64,000 nucleotides of DNA, from NCBI RefSeq assembly GCF_900129555.1, contig NZ_FQWC01000002.1, positions 124,001-188,000 of the forward strand. The letters run 5' to 3'. The stretch's first letter is position 1; every line of letters starts with the position of its first letter. This DNA comes from Flavobacterium defluvii (GTDB taxonomy: Bacteria; Bacteroidota; Bacteroidia; Flavobacteriales; Flavobacteriaceae). Both the position numbers and the translations under genes were made by a program. The notes below the pieces were generated by a model. The model was not told where the DNA came from and searched no databases. It saw nothing but the letters and a program-made list of their open reading frames with translations. This document shows, in pieces, positions 8,147-17,252 of the stretch.

Positions 8147-9223
8147 TTATTGTAATGTTTGTGTATTTATAATTTGAACAATGTTTTCCAGATCAGTTTC
8201 AGGAATTCCCACGTATAAAGGTAAGCATAAAATTCGCGAAGCAATAGATTCTGAAATTGGCATTTTTTCTCCTTTCGTATATTCAATCGTATTTAAAGAA
8301 GGATAAAAATAGCGACGAGGAATTATATTTTCAATTGCCAGAGCATCCAAAACCTTCAGTAAAGTTTCTTCTGAATCTAAAATTACCGGATAATAACTAT
8401 AATTCCATTCCGTATTTTCTCTTATTTTTAAAGCTTGTACAGTATTGAAATTTAATTTGTTATTATAAAAATCAACCACTTTTTTTCTTTCGTCAATAAT
8501 ATGGTTCATGTACGGAAATATAGCCAGACCCATCGCAGCCTGAAGCTCAGAAATTTTAGCATTAATTCCTAAACCATGAAAAGCCAAAGGGCCATTATGT
8601 CCAAAATTATGACTGTAATATAATTGGTGATAATCGGCATCATTGCAAAACATGGCGCCTCCTTCTCCGGTATGAAATAATTTAGTCGCATGAAAACTGC
8701 AGGTGCTCACATCTCCAAAATTAAAAATAGATTCATTGTTGTAGGTAACCCCAAAACAATGTGCGGCATCGTAAATAACTTTTAGATTGTGTTTTTTAGC
8801 AATTTTCTCAATTGCAGCAACATCACATGGATTTCCAAAAACGTGAGTTGCTAAAATTGCAGTTGTTTTTGGTGTTATGGCAGCCTCAATTTTGGTTTCG
8901 TCAATTGTTAAATAATCCGGGTGAATATCTACAAATACTGGAGTACAATTTTCCCAAACAATCGCCGCCGAAGTGGCAACATAAGAAAATGGCGTTGTAA
9001 TAATCTCGCCGCCTTTTCCAAAAAGTTTTAAAGCAATCTGAATCGGAATCGTTCCGTTATTTGTAATTATTATATTAGAAACATCAAGGAAATTTTTGAG
9101 TTTTTCTTCGAGTTCTATTGTAAGTTCGCCTCTGTTTGTTAGCCAAACTTTATCCCATGCACGTTTTACATAAGAATTGTATTCTTCTTGCGGGGGCAAA
9201 AAAGTTTTGGTTACAGGAATCAT
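8147..9223 (-). CDS. DegT/DnrJ/EryC1/StrS-type sugar aminotransferase
   Basis: PLP aminotransferase that makes an amino sugar from a nucleotide-linked keto-sugar. The 358-residue protein has the family pattern: substrate loop TNNGTIPIQIAL, TTPFSYVATSAA, the aspartate of IYDAAHCFG, and the PLP lysine K181 in SFHATKLFHTGEGG. This subgroup usually aminates position 3 or 4 of dTDP- or UDP-4-keto-6-deoxy sugars. It is divergent from the ACP/KASIII operon and adjacent to surface-glycan genes. I infer that it supplies the amino group that the operon's acyltransferase (13610) later acylates. Confidence 0.9.
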   Translation of the reverse strand: MIPVTKTFLPPQEEYNSYVKRAWDKVWLTNRGELTIELEEKLKNFLDVSNIIITNNGTIPIQIALKLFGKGGEIITTPFSYVATSAAIVWENCTPVFVDIHPDYLTIDETKIEAAITPKTTAILATHVFGNPCDVAAIEKIAKKHNLKVIYDAAHCFGVTYNNESIFNFGDVSTCSFHATKLFHTGEGGAMFCNDADYHQLYYSHNFGHNGPLAFHGLGINAKISELQAAMGLAIFPYMNHIIDERKKVVDFYNNKLNFNTVQALKIRENTEWNYSYYPVILDSEETLLKVLDALAIENIIPRRYFYPSLNTIEYTKGEKMPISESIASRILCLPLYVGIPETDLENIVQIINTQTLQ

Positions 9224-9274
9224 TTAATTATTGATTTAGTGGATTTAAATTTATCTTTAAGGATAAACTATTGT

Positions 9275-9282
9275 TATATTTG
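9275..9282 (+). promoter_or_regulatory. Possible -7 element of the ACP/KASIII operon
   Basis: TATATTTG matches TAnnTTTG. It lies about 190 bases before the ACP start, so the mRNA would have an unusually long leader for this genome. No other good promoter match was seen in 9224-9473. Confidence 0.35.
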
Positions 9283-9473
9283 CGGGGTAAAATTAGGAAA
9301 AGAAACCTTAATTTTTGATATAACTGAATATTATAACATTTTACAAAACGAAACTTTTAGTTAAGATTGTTGGTAAACAACGAGTTAGTACTTTTAAAGC
9401 AAGGAAAAGAATGTTTTTTGATATTTGGTACAATTAATGTGAAAAATGAACACAAAATAAATTTAAGATTACT

Positions 9474-9704
9474 ATGGAAATCAATGCCTTTTTGAAAAAT
9501 TTTGCAGATCTTTTAGACGATACAGATGCAGCTTTAATTACACAGGAAACTGTTTTTAGAGACTTAGATGAATGGAATTCATTAACTGCATTATCATTAA
9601 TTGCGATGGCAGATGAAGAATATGATGTAAAATTGACCGGAGATGAAATAAAATCTTCTAATTCATTAAACGACATCTTCGAAATAATTAAAAATAAAGC
9701 ATAA
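9474..9704 (+). CDS. Acyl carrier protein
   Basis: A 76-residue acidic ACP. Ser36 in DEWNSLTAL is the phosphopantetheine attachment site; the usual DSL is NSL here, a variation common in specialised ACPs. It heads a tight operon (4 bases to the KASIII gene) and is not next to fabF, as the housekeeping AcpP normally is. I infer a dedicated carrier for the acyl group built by the operon's KASIII, SDR and Rieske enzymes. Confidence 0.9.
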   Translation: MEINAFLKNFADLLDDTDAALITQETVFRDLDEWNSLTALSLIAMADEEYDVKLTGDEIKSSNSLNDIFEIIKNKA

Positions 9705-9708
9705 GTAA

Positions 9709-10764
9709 ATGGCAGCTTTTTCAGTACATGATATTGCAATAAGAGGTATTTCCTGCAGCGTTCCTAAAAATAAGGAACTAAATGTTGATTTGGATATATT
9801 GACAAAGGAAGAGATTCAAAAATTTGTTGAAGCAACCGGAGTGGAAGAACGACGAATTGCGACAAAAGATATTTGTACTTCTGATTTATGCTGTGAAGCT
9901 GCTGAAAAATTAATTAAAGATTTAAATTGGCAGAAAGATGAAATCGAAATTTTGGTTTTTGTTTCTCAGACTGCCGATTATATTTTACCTGTTTCTGCTG
10001 CCATACTACAGAACAGATTAGGATTATCTACAAATTGTGTTGCTTTTGATGTTCCGCTGGGATGCTCAGGTTATGTTTATGGAATGTCTATTATTGCCGG
10101 TATGATGAAAGCGACGGGACTTAAAAAAGGTTTGCTTTTAGCTGGAGATACAAGCAGTAAATTACTTTCTAAAACGGATAAAAGTACCGTTCCGTTATTT
10201 GGAGACGGAGGGAGCGCAACGGCATTTGAATTTGATGAGAATGCAGAAAAAATAGATTTTGATTTAGGTACAGATGGTTCTGGTTATAAAGCTATTATTA
10301 TTCCGGATGGAGGATCTAGAAACAGAATAAACGAAGATTCGCTTAAAGTTGTTACTATCGAAGAAGGAATCAGCAGAAATTCCTGCAATTTGGTTCTTGA
10401 CGGAATGGATGTTTTTGGTTTCGGAATTTCTCAGGCGCCTAAAACGGTAAAAAAACTGGTTGAAAAATTCGAGATCGATATCGATAAAATAGATCATTTT
10501 GTATTTCATCAGGCCAATTTGATGATGAACAAAATGATCGTAAAAAAACTGAAACTGCCAGTTGAAAAAGTTCCGTATTCATTAAAAGAATTTGGAAATA
10601 CATCTTCAACAACAATTCCATTAACAATTATTGCCGAATTGAAGGAGAGTTTAAGAAACAATTCTAAAGATTTAATAGTTTGCGGTTTTGGAGTTGGTTT
10701 ATCATGGGGAACAGCAAAAATTAAGCTGAATAATGTTGTGATTTCTGATTTGATTGAAATATGA
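9709..10764 (+). CDS. Beta-ketoacyl-ACP synthase III-like enzyme (first of two)
   Basis: Thiolase-fold KASIII (FabH-like), 351 residues. The triad Cys119 (VPLGCSGYVYG), His267 (VFHQAN) and Asn297 (EFGNTSSTTIP) is complete, so it should catalyse condensation of an acyl-CoA starter with malonyl-ACP or transfer of an acyl group. It overlaps the Rieske gene by four bases (ATGA). Two divergent KASIII genes in one operon with their own ACP argue against housekeeping fatty-acid initiation. Substrates are unknown. Confidence 0.9.
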   Translation: MAAFSVHDIAIRGISCSVPKNKELNVDLDILTKEEIQKFVEATGVEERRIATKDICTSDLCCEAAEKLIKDLNWQKDEIEILVFVSQTADYILPVSAAILQNRLGLSTNCVAFDVPLGCSGYVYGMSIIAGMMKATGLKKGLLLAGDTSSKLLSKTDKSTVPLFGDGGSATAFEFDENAEKIDFDLGTDGSGYKAIIIPDGGSRNRINEDSLKVVTIEEGISRNSCNLVLDGMDVFGFGISQAPKTVKKLVEKFEIDIDKIDHFVFHQANLMMNKMIVKKLKLPVEKVPYSLKEFGNTSSTTIPLTIIAELKESLRNNSKDLIVCGFGVGLSWGTAKIKLNNVVISDLIEI

Positions 10765-11849
10765 TAAAAAATTTTGATTACATAGACGAATCGGTTTATC
10801 AAAAAGAAAAATCTTTGTTTTTTAATGAATCCTGGATATTAGCCGCTCATAAAAATGAACTATTAAATAACAACGATTTTATAACTTTTGAGTACTACGG
10901 AAATAAGATTTTCATTCAAAATTTTAACGGTACAATTAAGTCATTTCAAAACGTATGCCTTCACAGATTTAATACAATACACGAAGAACCTTTTGGAAAC
11001 CGGGTTTCATCATGTTTATATCATAACTGGACTTACGGAAAAAAAGGAAATGTTGTTGGTTTAATGTGCCGGAATTCGTTTGAAAAAGATCATATAAATG
11101 AGCTAAAACTTAAAGAATATGAAGTTGCATTTTGCGGTGATTTTGTTTTCTTAAAATTAAATGAAAAATTCGACAAGACTTTACCAGAATATTTAGGAAA
11201 TATTTTTACGCCGCTTGAAGAATTAAGTTTACATTTTGGATCAAAAACAATCGATTATTCAATTGAACATAAAGCCAACTGGAAACTCCTGGTTGAGAAT
11301 GTTTTAGAGTGTTATCATTGTGCTTCGGTTCATGAAAATTCATTTGCCAAAATGGGATTTGGTTCCGTTCCGCCTGAAAAATTTGATTTTTTTGATGCTC
11401 ACAGCTGGTGCGAATTTCCAAAAGGAGAAGATGTAAAACCCAATAAAATTATTGAGAAATCATTAGCAGCGAGAACTTTTAAAACGCAGGGATATTATCA
11501 TTTTTACCTATATCCAAATGCATTTGTGAGTACAGTAGAAGGGAAAGGATTTTATTTAGGATTTATGTTCCCGGAATCTCCTTCAAAAACCAATTTAAGG
11601 GTGCGTTATTTTTCAACAAAATTTGAAAAAGAATTAAGCGAATCAGAACAAAATATTATTGATTTTATAAATAATAGTTCTAATGATTCTCTGGATTTGG
11701 TTTTAAATGAAGACAAAAAAATCTTAGAAAATATTCAGCCCAATCTGTCAAACTTTAAAGATCATTCTCCAATATTTGGCGATGAAGAATTTAGAATTTT
11801 AAAGTTCTATGAATATTTCAATAAACAAAAAGAACAAAAAGAGATATAA
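10761..11849 (+). CDS. Rieske-type non-heme iron oxygenase, alpha subunit-like
   Basis: Predicted ring-hydroxylating-type oxygenase of 362 residues. The Rieske [2Fe-2S] ligands are C66-x-H68 (CLHRFN) and C85-x2-H88 (CLYHNW). The catalytic domain has the mononuclear iron site ENVLECYHCASVH with His186 and His191, and a later acidic ligand is probably in NEDKKILENIQ. Despite the family name, relatives act on aliphatic substrates such as choline and carnitine. No ferredoxin or reductase gene is adjacent. I infer hydroxylation or desaturation of the operon's acyl intermediate. It overlaps the SDR gene by one base (TAATG). Confidence 0.88.
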   Translation: MIKNFDYIDESVYQKEKSLFFNESWILAAHKNELLNNNDFITFEYYGNKIFIQNFNGTIKSFQNVCLHRFNTIHEEPFGNRVSSCLYHNWTYGKKGNVVGLMCRNSFEKDHINELKLKEYEVAFCGDFVFLKLNEKFDKTLPEYLGNIFTPLEELSLHFGSKTIDYSIEHKANWKLLVENVLECYHCASVHENSFAKMGFGSVPPEKFDFFDAHSWCEFPKGEDVKPNKIIEKSLAARTFKTQGYYHFYLYPNAFVSTVEGKGFYLGFMFPESPSKTNLRVRYFSTKFEKELSESEQNIIDFINNSSNDSLDLVLNEDKKILENIQPNLSNFKDHSPIFGDEEFRILKFYEYFNKQKEQKEI

Positions 11850-12592
11850 TGAATCCATTTGATTTATCAGGAAAAAAAATTTTGGTTACCGGAGCATCTT
11901 CGGGAATTGGTTATGAAACTTGTTTAGCGATTGCAAGACAAGGCGGAAGTTTTATAGCAATTGCAAGGCGCAGAGATTTTTTGGAGAAACTAATAGAAGA
12001 ATGCGGAAACGAAAATAGTTTCATAACGGCAGATTTGTCTAAAATGGAAGATATTAAATCTATTGTTGATACAATCGAAAATATTGATGGAATTGTACAT
12101 TCAGCAGGAATCGTTTCTTTGGCGCCTGTAAAATTTTATTCAGAAGAATTAATGAATGAAATGAGAAGTATCAATTTTGATTCAATTGCATATCTGGTTA
12201 ATTTAATTTTTAAAAAGAAGAAAATCAATAAGGGAAGCTCAATTGTTTTAGTTTCTTCAATTGCTGGTTTATTCGGAATGAAAGGAAACGGAATTTATGC
12301 TGCAAGTAAAGGCGCATTGATTGCTATTTCTAAAGTTTGGGCAAACGAATTTGCATCAAGCAAAACGCGTGTAAACTGCGTTTCGCCAGGAATGGTAAAA
12401 ACAGAAATTACCTCGAAATCTATTGAAGATTTATCTCTTGAAGTTATTCAGCAGGACGAAAAAAAATATCCTTTAGGATATGGCGATCCGGTTCAGGTTG
12501 CAAATCCAATTGTGTTTTTGTTATCCGAAGCAAGCAGCTGGATTACGGGACAAAATTTAGTTTTAGACGGAGGAAGAACTTCTACAATTTAA
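11849..12592 (+). CDS. Short-chain dehydrogenase/reductase (FabG-like)
   Basis: NAD(P)-dependent SDR, 247 residues. The nucleotide-binding TGASSGIG is at 14-21 and the catalytic Ser137, Tyr150 and Lys154 lie in VSSIAG and YAASK. The C-terminus (ASSWITGQNLVLDGG) is typical of FabG-like enzymes. Between two KASIII genes it most plausibly reduces the 3-keto group of an ACP-bound acyl chain to a hydroxyl, but sugar reduction cannot be excluded. Confidence 0.9.
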   Translation: MNPFDLSGKKILVTGASSGIGYETCLAIARQGGSFIAIARRRDFLEKLIEECGNENSFITADLSKMEDIKSIVDTIENIDGIVHSAGIVSLAPVKFYSEELMNEMRSINFDSIAYLVNLIFKKKKINKGSSIVLVSSIAGLFGMKGNGIYAASKGALIAISKVWANEFASSKTRVNCVSPGMVKTEITSKSIEDLSLEVIQQDEKKYPLGYGDPVQVANPIVFLLSEASSWITGQNLVLDGGRTSTI

Positions 12593-12599
12593 TTTTAAA

Positions 12600-13610
12600 A
12601 TGAAAGCAAATATTAAAGCCATATCTTATTATCTGCCAGAAGAAATTTTGACAAATGATCTCATTAATCAGGATTTTCCGGAATGGGATATTGAAAAAAT
12701 TAGTTCCAAAACCGGAATTAATTCCAGGCATATAAGTGCAAAAGATGAGTTTTCATCTGATATGGCTGTAAAGGCTGCTGAAAAATTATTCGAAGAACAT
12801 AATATTGATCGTTCTACAATAGATTATTTATTGTTTTGTACACAAAGTCCAGATTATTTTTTGCCAACAACAGCTTGTATTCTTCAGGATAAATTAGGTT
12901 TAAATACTTCGATTGGAGCTTTGGACTTTAATTTAGGATGTTCAGGTTTTGTTTACGGATTAAGTTTAGCAAAAGGTTTAATCGCCGGCGAAATGGCGAA
13001 AAATGTTTTGCTGATTACTTCAGAAACGTATTCAAAATTTATTCATCCAAAGGACAAAAGCAATAAGACCATTTTCGGCGATGCTGCTGCAGCAACTTTA
13101 ATAACTGCCGAAAAAGGTTTTTGTTCTCTCGATAAATTTGTTTTTGGAACTGACGGAAAAGGAGCAGAAAACCTTATTGTAAAACAAGGCGGAATGCGTT
13201 TTCCGGTTTCAAATGAAAATGAAGATATTCAGGATGAATTTGGAAATATCAGAAATGATAAAAATTTGTTCATGAACGGAACCGAAATTTTCAATTTTAC
13301 GGGAGAGTTTGTGCCAAAACTTACCAAGTCAATTTTAGAAAAATCAAATCTTTCTCAGGAAGACATTGATTTGTTTGTCTTTCATCAGGCAAATAAATAT
13401 ATGCTCAATCATTTAAGAAAAAAGATAAAAATCCCGGAAGAGAAATTTTTTATTTCTATGGAACACTGTGGTAATACAGTTTCTTCAACAATTCCGATAG
13501 CTTTATACGATGCTCAAAAACAAGGAAAACTATCTAATATTAAAAATATTGTATTGGCAGGTTTTGGTGTAGGATATTCCTGGGGAGCTTGTAACTTAAT
13601 TATAGAATAA
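12600..13610 (+). CDS. Beta-ketoacyl-ACP synthase III-like enzyme (second of two)
   Basis: A second KASIII, 336 residues, clearly homologous to but diverged from the 9709 gene. Its triad is intact: Cys114 (NLGCSGFVYG), His262 (VFHQAN), Asn292 (EHCGNTVSSTIP). It begins 7 bases after the SDR and overlaps the acyltransferase gene by one base. Two complete KASIII enzymes suggest two condensations, or one condensing and one acyl-transferring enzyme. Confidence 0.9.
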   Translation: MKANIKAISYYLPEEILTNDLINQDFPEWDIEKISSKTGINSRHISAKDEFSSDMAVKAAEKLFEEHNIDRSTIDYLLFCTQSPDYFLPTTACILQDKLGLNTSIGALDFNLGCSGFVYGLSLAKGLIAGEMAKNVLLITSETYSKFIHPKDKSNKTIFGDAAAATLITAEKGFCSLDKFVFGTDGKGAENLIVKQGGMRFPVSNENEDIQDEFGNIRNDKNLFMNGTEIFNFTGEFVPKLTKSILEKSNLSQEDIDLFVFHQANKYMLNHLRKKIKIPEEKFFISMEHCGNTVSSTIPIALYDAQKQGKLSNIKNIVLAGFGVGYSWGACNLIIE

Positions 13611-14245
13611 TGAAAAATTTAATTATAGTAGGAGCAAGAGGATTTGGACGTGAGGTTTATGATCTTGCCACACAATGTTCAGGTTTTAATCTGGAATATG
13701 TTATAAAAGGATTTCTTGATGACAAAGCAGATGCGCTTGATGGTTTCGAAAATTATCCGCCAATTATTTCTTCTGTGGAAGATTATAAAATTCAAGAAAA
13801 TGATGTTTTTGTCTGCGCATTAGGTACAGTAAAATGGAAAAAACATTATGCTGAATTAATTCAGGCAAAAGGAGGAAAATTTATAAACCTAATTCATCCA
13901 TCAACAAAATTAAATACAAATGCTGTTGTTGGAACCGGATTATTGGTTTTTATGTATGCCAATATAAGTAACGACTGTATTATCGAAGATTTTGTTACCA
14001 TACAAGGATATGTTGGTTTAGGACACGATACAAAAATCCATAAATGGGCTCATTTAAGTTCATACTCTTTTACAGGAGGTTTTGTTATTCTTGAAGAAGA
14101 AGTTACGCTAAATACCCGCGCTACAGTTCTTCCGCATGTAGTGGTTCGAAAAGGCGCAACAGTAGGAGCGTGCAGTATGGTTATCAAAAACGTAAAAGAA
14201 AATACAACTGTTTTTGGAGTTCCGGCAAAGAAGTTAGATTTTTAA
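13610..14245 (+). CDS. PglD/NeuD-type sugar acyltransferase
   Basis: A 211-residue protein with a Rossmann-like N-terminal domain (NLIIVGARGFGREVYDL) and a C-terminal left-handed beta-helix, the two-domain layout of PglD and NeuD. The region GYVGLGHDTKIHKWAHLSS holds the histidines expected at the active site. Family members acetylate the 4-amino group of UDP-amino sugars or O-acetylate sialic acid. As the last gene of the ACP/KASIII operon and close to a sugar aminotransferase, it may transfer the operon's acyl group rather than acetyl to an amino sugar; that is inference. Confidence 0.87.
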   Translation: MKNLIIVGARGFGREVYDLATQCSGFNLEYVIKGFLDDKADALDGFENYPPIISSVEDYKIQENDVFVCALGTVKWKKHYAELIQAKGGKFINLIHPSTKLNTNAVVGTGLLVFMYANISNDCIIEDFVTIQGYVGLGHDTKIHKWAHLSSYSFTGGFVILEEEVTLNTRATVLPHVVVRKGATVGACSMVIKNVKENTTVFGVPAKKLDF

Positions 14246-14284
14246 AATCAATTCTATTTATTAAAACTACACAGTAATTATTTC

Positions 14285-15247
14285 ATGAGAAATCAAAGTG
14301 ATATTATTTTAAATTGGGAAGGAAATTTACAGCCAGTCGTAAGTATTCTATGTGATGCTTACAATCATGAAAGGTTTATTACAGAGGCATTAGAAGGTTT
14401 TTTAAAACAAAAAACGACATTTCCATTTGAAATTATTATTCATGACGATGCCTCAACAGATGGCACTACTGAAATAATTAAAAGTTTTGCAGAACAATAT
14501 CCATTAATTATAAAACCTGTTTTACAGAAAGAAAATCAATATTCTCAAAAAATAAATTTTTGGAGTGATATAACTTTTCCTATGGCACAAGGAAAATACA
14601 TAGCTTTATGTGAAGGAGATGATTACTGGATTGATGAATTAAAACTGCAAAAACAAGTTGACTTTTTAGAAAACAATCCAGAGTATGTAATTACGTGGAC
14701 TGATTTTTTTACTCGAAAAGATACAGAATTAGTGCCAAACGATTTTAAAGAAACATTGCCGGATGTGTATACAATTGATTTCAATACTCTTTTTCAACCT
14801 TACTGTACTTACACCTTAACAAGTCTTTTTAGAAAAGATGCTGTTGATCCGCTAGAGTACAAAAAGTTCAAATACGGAAAAGATAATACACTTTATTCGA
14901 TAGCACTTTGTCATGGAAAAGGTGCATTTTTAAATTTTCAGGCTGCAGTTTACAGATGGCATTCAGGCGGCGTTTACTCTTTGCAATCTCCTTTTTTTCA
15001 GCGTTATTCTTCTTATCGTAATATAAAAGAAATATTTCAAAACATTCCGCAGGCGCGAACCCATAACATGAAAAAAGTTATGTTGACTTTGCTAAAAGCA
15101 TCAGCATTTGAAGCTTTAAAGCTGCGTAAATCTGAACAATATAAAAATATTGAAGAAGCTGACATTGCTATAAATGAGTTTTTAGAAAAAGCCAATTTTT
15201 CTTTAAAACTGAAATATTTATGGCGCTACATTAAAACGAATATATAG
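14285..15247 (+). CDS. Family 2 glycosyltransferase
   Basis: A 320-residue GT-A fold glycosyltransferase. The N-terminus (PVVSILCDAYNHERFITEALEGFLKQ) and HDDASTDGT nucleotide-binding loop are standard, and CEGDDYWID supplies the metal-binding acidic motif (DxD-like EGDDYW). Donor and acceptor are unknown. It follows the acyltransferase by 39 bases and may be the end of the same transcript. It converges on the next glycosyltransferase gene with four bases between stops. Confidence 0.9.
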   Translation: MRNQSDIILNWEGNLQPVVSILCDAYNHERFITEALEGFLKQKTTFPFEIIIHDDASTDGTTEIIKSFAEQYPLIIKPVLQKENQYSQKINFWSDITFPMAQGKYIALCEGDDYWIDELKLQKQVDFLENNPEYVITWTDFFTRKDTELVPNDFKETLPDVYTIDFNTLFQPYCTYTLTSLFRKDAVDPLEYKKFKYGKDNTLYSIALCHGKGAFLNFQAAVYRWHSGGVYSLQSPFFQRYSSYRNIKEIFQNIPQARTHNMKKVMLTLLKASAFEALKLRKSEQYKNIEEADIAINEFLEKANFSLKLKYLWRYIKTNI

Positions 15248-15251
15248 TTTG

Positions 15252-16271
15252 TTATTTCGCTTTTAAAGATTTAAAATACAAAATCACTTTATCGATCCAT
15301 TTTATCTTCTGAAATAATACACTTTCGTTGTTTTTTAAATGTTTATAAAATGAAAGATTATAAGAACCCGCATTTCGAATAATGCGTATTAGATTTTTTG
15401 TAATGTGTTTTTGAAAAACTTCCTGATTAAAATATCCTAGTTTTTCATTTTGCGAAATCAGGACTTTAGAAGCATTAATTGTTTCAATAATATCTTCTGG
15501 CGAAAGTCTCTTTTTAAACGAAACAGCATTTAAGTAAAAATCAATTTTTGGATCTTCAGGGTTAATTTCAAGTTGAGCCAATTGATTTATTTTTACTCGT
15601 CGCACAGATCGATTAACGTTATCAATTTTAGTTTTACTGATATTGTTATTGTGCTGTCTGTAATTTAACAGTGATTCTGGAATGTTATAGAACTTAGTTT
15701 TTGCCAATAATCTGCTCCATAAGTCATAATCTTCAACAGGAACATAATCATTATCAAATTTTAAATCTCCTAAAACTTCTTTTTTAAACATTACAGTTGG
15801 ATTCCCAATGTTACAGCTGTGTAAAAAAGATACTTTTATAGCATCAGGTTCTGTATTATGCTTTATAAGTTTGTTTTTTTTTAATCCGAAGAAAGTAAAC
15901 CATGTACCGCAAACGCCTATTTCGGGATTGTTTTTTAATATTTCAATCTGTTTTTCAAAACGACTTGGCATAGCAATGTCATCAGCATCCATTAATGCAA
16001 TAAATTTTCCTTTTGCAGCGTTTATTCCTTCATTCCTTAGATTTGCAGGACCTACATTGTGTTCTTTATCTATAATAATGATTCGATTATCTTCAGATTG
16101 AAATTTCTTAATAATGTGTAAACTTTCGTCAGTAGATTTGTCGTTTAAAATTATAACTTCAAAGTCTGAGAATGATTGGTTTAGTATACTTTCAATAGTT
16201 TCATGTAAAAAAGAAGCCGCGTTAAACACAGGAATTATAACAGAAATTTCAGGATTTTGAAGAATTTGCAT
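15252..16271 (-). CDS. Family 2 glycosyltransferase
   Basis: A 339-residue cytoplasmic glycosyltransferase with ISVIIPVFNAASFLHETI, the NDKSTDES nucleotide loop and the ALMDADDIA metal site. The C-terminal part is helical and basic. The ATG at 16271 is chosen because the in-frame TTG at 16292 lies inside the -7 element (16290-16297). The acceptor is unknown; it belongs to the surface-glycan cluster. Confidence 0.9.
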   Translation of the reverse strand: MQILQNPEISVIIPVFNAASFLHETIESILNQSFSDFEVIILNDKSTDESLHIIKKFQSEDNRIIIIDKEHNVGPANLRNEGINAAKGKFIALMDADDIAMPSRFEKQIEILKNNPEIGVCGTWFTFFGLKKNKLIKHNTEPDAIKVSFLHSCNIGNPTVMFKKEVLGDLKFDNDYVPVEDYDLWSRLLAKTKFYNIPESLLNYRQHNNNISKTKIDNVNRSVRRVKINQLAQLEINPEDPKIDFYLNAVSFKKRLSPEDIIETINASKVLISQNEKLGYFNQEVFQKHITKNLIRIIRNAGSYNLSFYKHLKNNESVLFQKIKWIDKVILYFKSLKAK

Positions 16272-16289
16272 GGTTTTTGTTTTACTTGG

Positions 16290-16297
16290 CAAAGATA
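16290..16297 (-). promoter_or_regulatory. -7 element for the 15252-16271 glycosyltransferase
   Basis: Minus strand TATCTTTG, 18 bases before the ATG at 16271; it excludes the longer TTG-initiated frame. Confidence 0.55.
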
Positions 16298-16362
16298 AGA
16301 TTTAAGTTAAAATTATCTTAAAAATTCAAAAGCAAATTTCGTAGATAATTTCGGAATGTTTT

Positions 16363-16370
16363 TATCTTTG
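16363..16370 (+). promoter_or_regulatory. -7 element for the 16390 glycosyltransferase
   Basis: TATCTTTG, 19 bases before the ATG at 16390, giving a leader of about 14-15 bases. Confidence 0.5.
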
Positions 16371-16389
16371 TCGTAACAAATTTAATTAA

Positions 16390-17247
16390 ATGAAAAAAAT
16401 TCAGGTTGGATTTTTAGTGTCGTATGATTATGAATTGCTCAAAATTGCAATTCCACAAATATATAAAGAATCTGACTCAATTTTTTTAGCAATTGATAAA
16501 GAAAGAAAGACCTGGAAAGGAGAATCTTTTGAGATAAAAGATGATTTTTTTCAATGGATAAGGTCTATTGATGTAGATTCTAAAATAGAAATACTGGAAG
16601 ATAATTTTTATCACCCAGATTTAACAAGCATGCAGTGTGAAGTTTTAGAACGAAAAGTACTTGCTGAAAAAATGGGAATTGGCAACTGGCTTATACAGCT
16701 TGATGCCGATGAATATTTTTTAGATTTTAAAGGGTTTGTAAAATTTTTAAAATCTAAAAATCATTTTCTTGATAATCCTGAAAAAAATCAGGTTCAGATT
16801 TCGCCATGTCTTATCAATCTTTATAAAAGAGTAGATAACGGAGTACTGTATGTTAAAAAGCCAACCAAAATTATGGTTGCAACAAACTATCCTGGTTATA
16901 AAATTGGAAGACAAACCCGTAAAAGAATCATTTACTACAGAGGACCAATTTTGCATGAATGTATTTCCAGAACTAAAGAAGAGCTAGAAATGAAATTTAA
17001 TAACTGGGGACATGATACTGATATAAATAAGGAAGAGTTTTTAAATAAATGGGAAACTGTAAATGAATGCAATTACAAAAGTATGCGAAACTTCTTTTAC
17101 ATGGAACCTCATAAATGGAAAAAACTGGCGTTTGTTAAAGGATCTACTTTTGATGAAATCAAAAATAACCTTGATTTTTTTAAAGTTTTGCCCTCAGATT
17201 TCTATATCTGGAAAAAAAATCTGGGACAATGGTTTAAACACTTATAG
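16390..17247 (+). CDS. GT-A fold glycosyltransferase-like protein
   Basis: A 285-residue protein resembling family 2 glycosyltransferases of polysaccharide clusters. Evidence is the N-terminal beta-alpha pattern, NWLIQLDADEYFLDF with the DxD metal motif, and HECISRTKEELEMKFNNWGH near the C-terminus, where an acceptor-site histidine often sits. It lacks the usual VSVIIPxYN opening, so assignment is less firm than for its neighbours. It converges with the GT4 gene with five bases between stops. Confidence 0.75.
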   Translation: MKKIQVGFLVSYDYELLKIAIPQIYKESDSIFLAIDKERKTWKGESFEIKDDFFQWIRSIDVDSKIEILEDNFYHPDLTSMQCEVLERKVLAEKMGIGNWLIQLDADEYFLDFKGFVKFLKSKNHFLDNPEKNQVQISPCLINLYKRVDNGVLYVKKPTKIMVATNYPGYKIGRQTRKRIIYYRGPILHECISRTKEELEMKFNNWGHDTDINKEEFLNKWETVNECNYKSMRNFFYMEPHKWKKLAFVKGSTFDEIKNNLDFFKVLPSDFYIWKKNLGQWFKHL

Positions 17248-17252
17248 AGGTT

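Noticed and set aside
16272..16292. TTG start for the 15252 glycosyltransferase
   Set aside because: It lies within the TATCTTTG promoter element; the ATG at 16271 is downstream of the transcript start.
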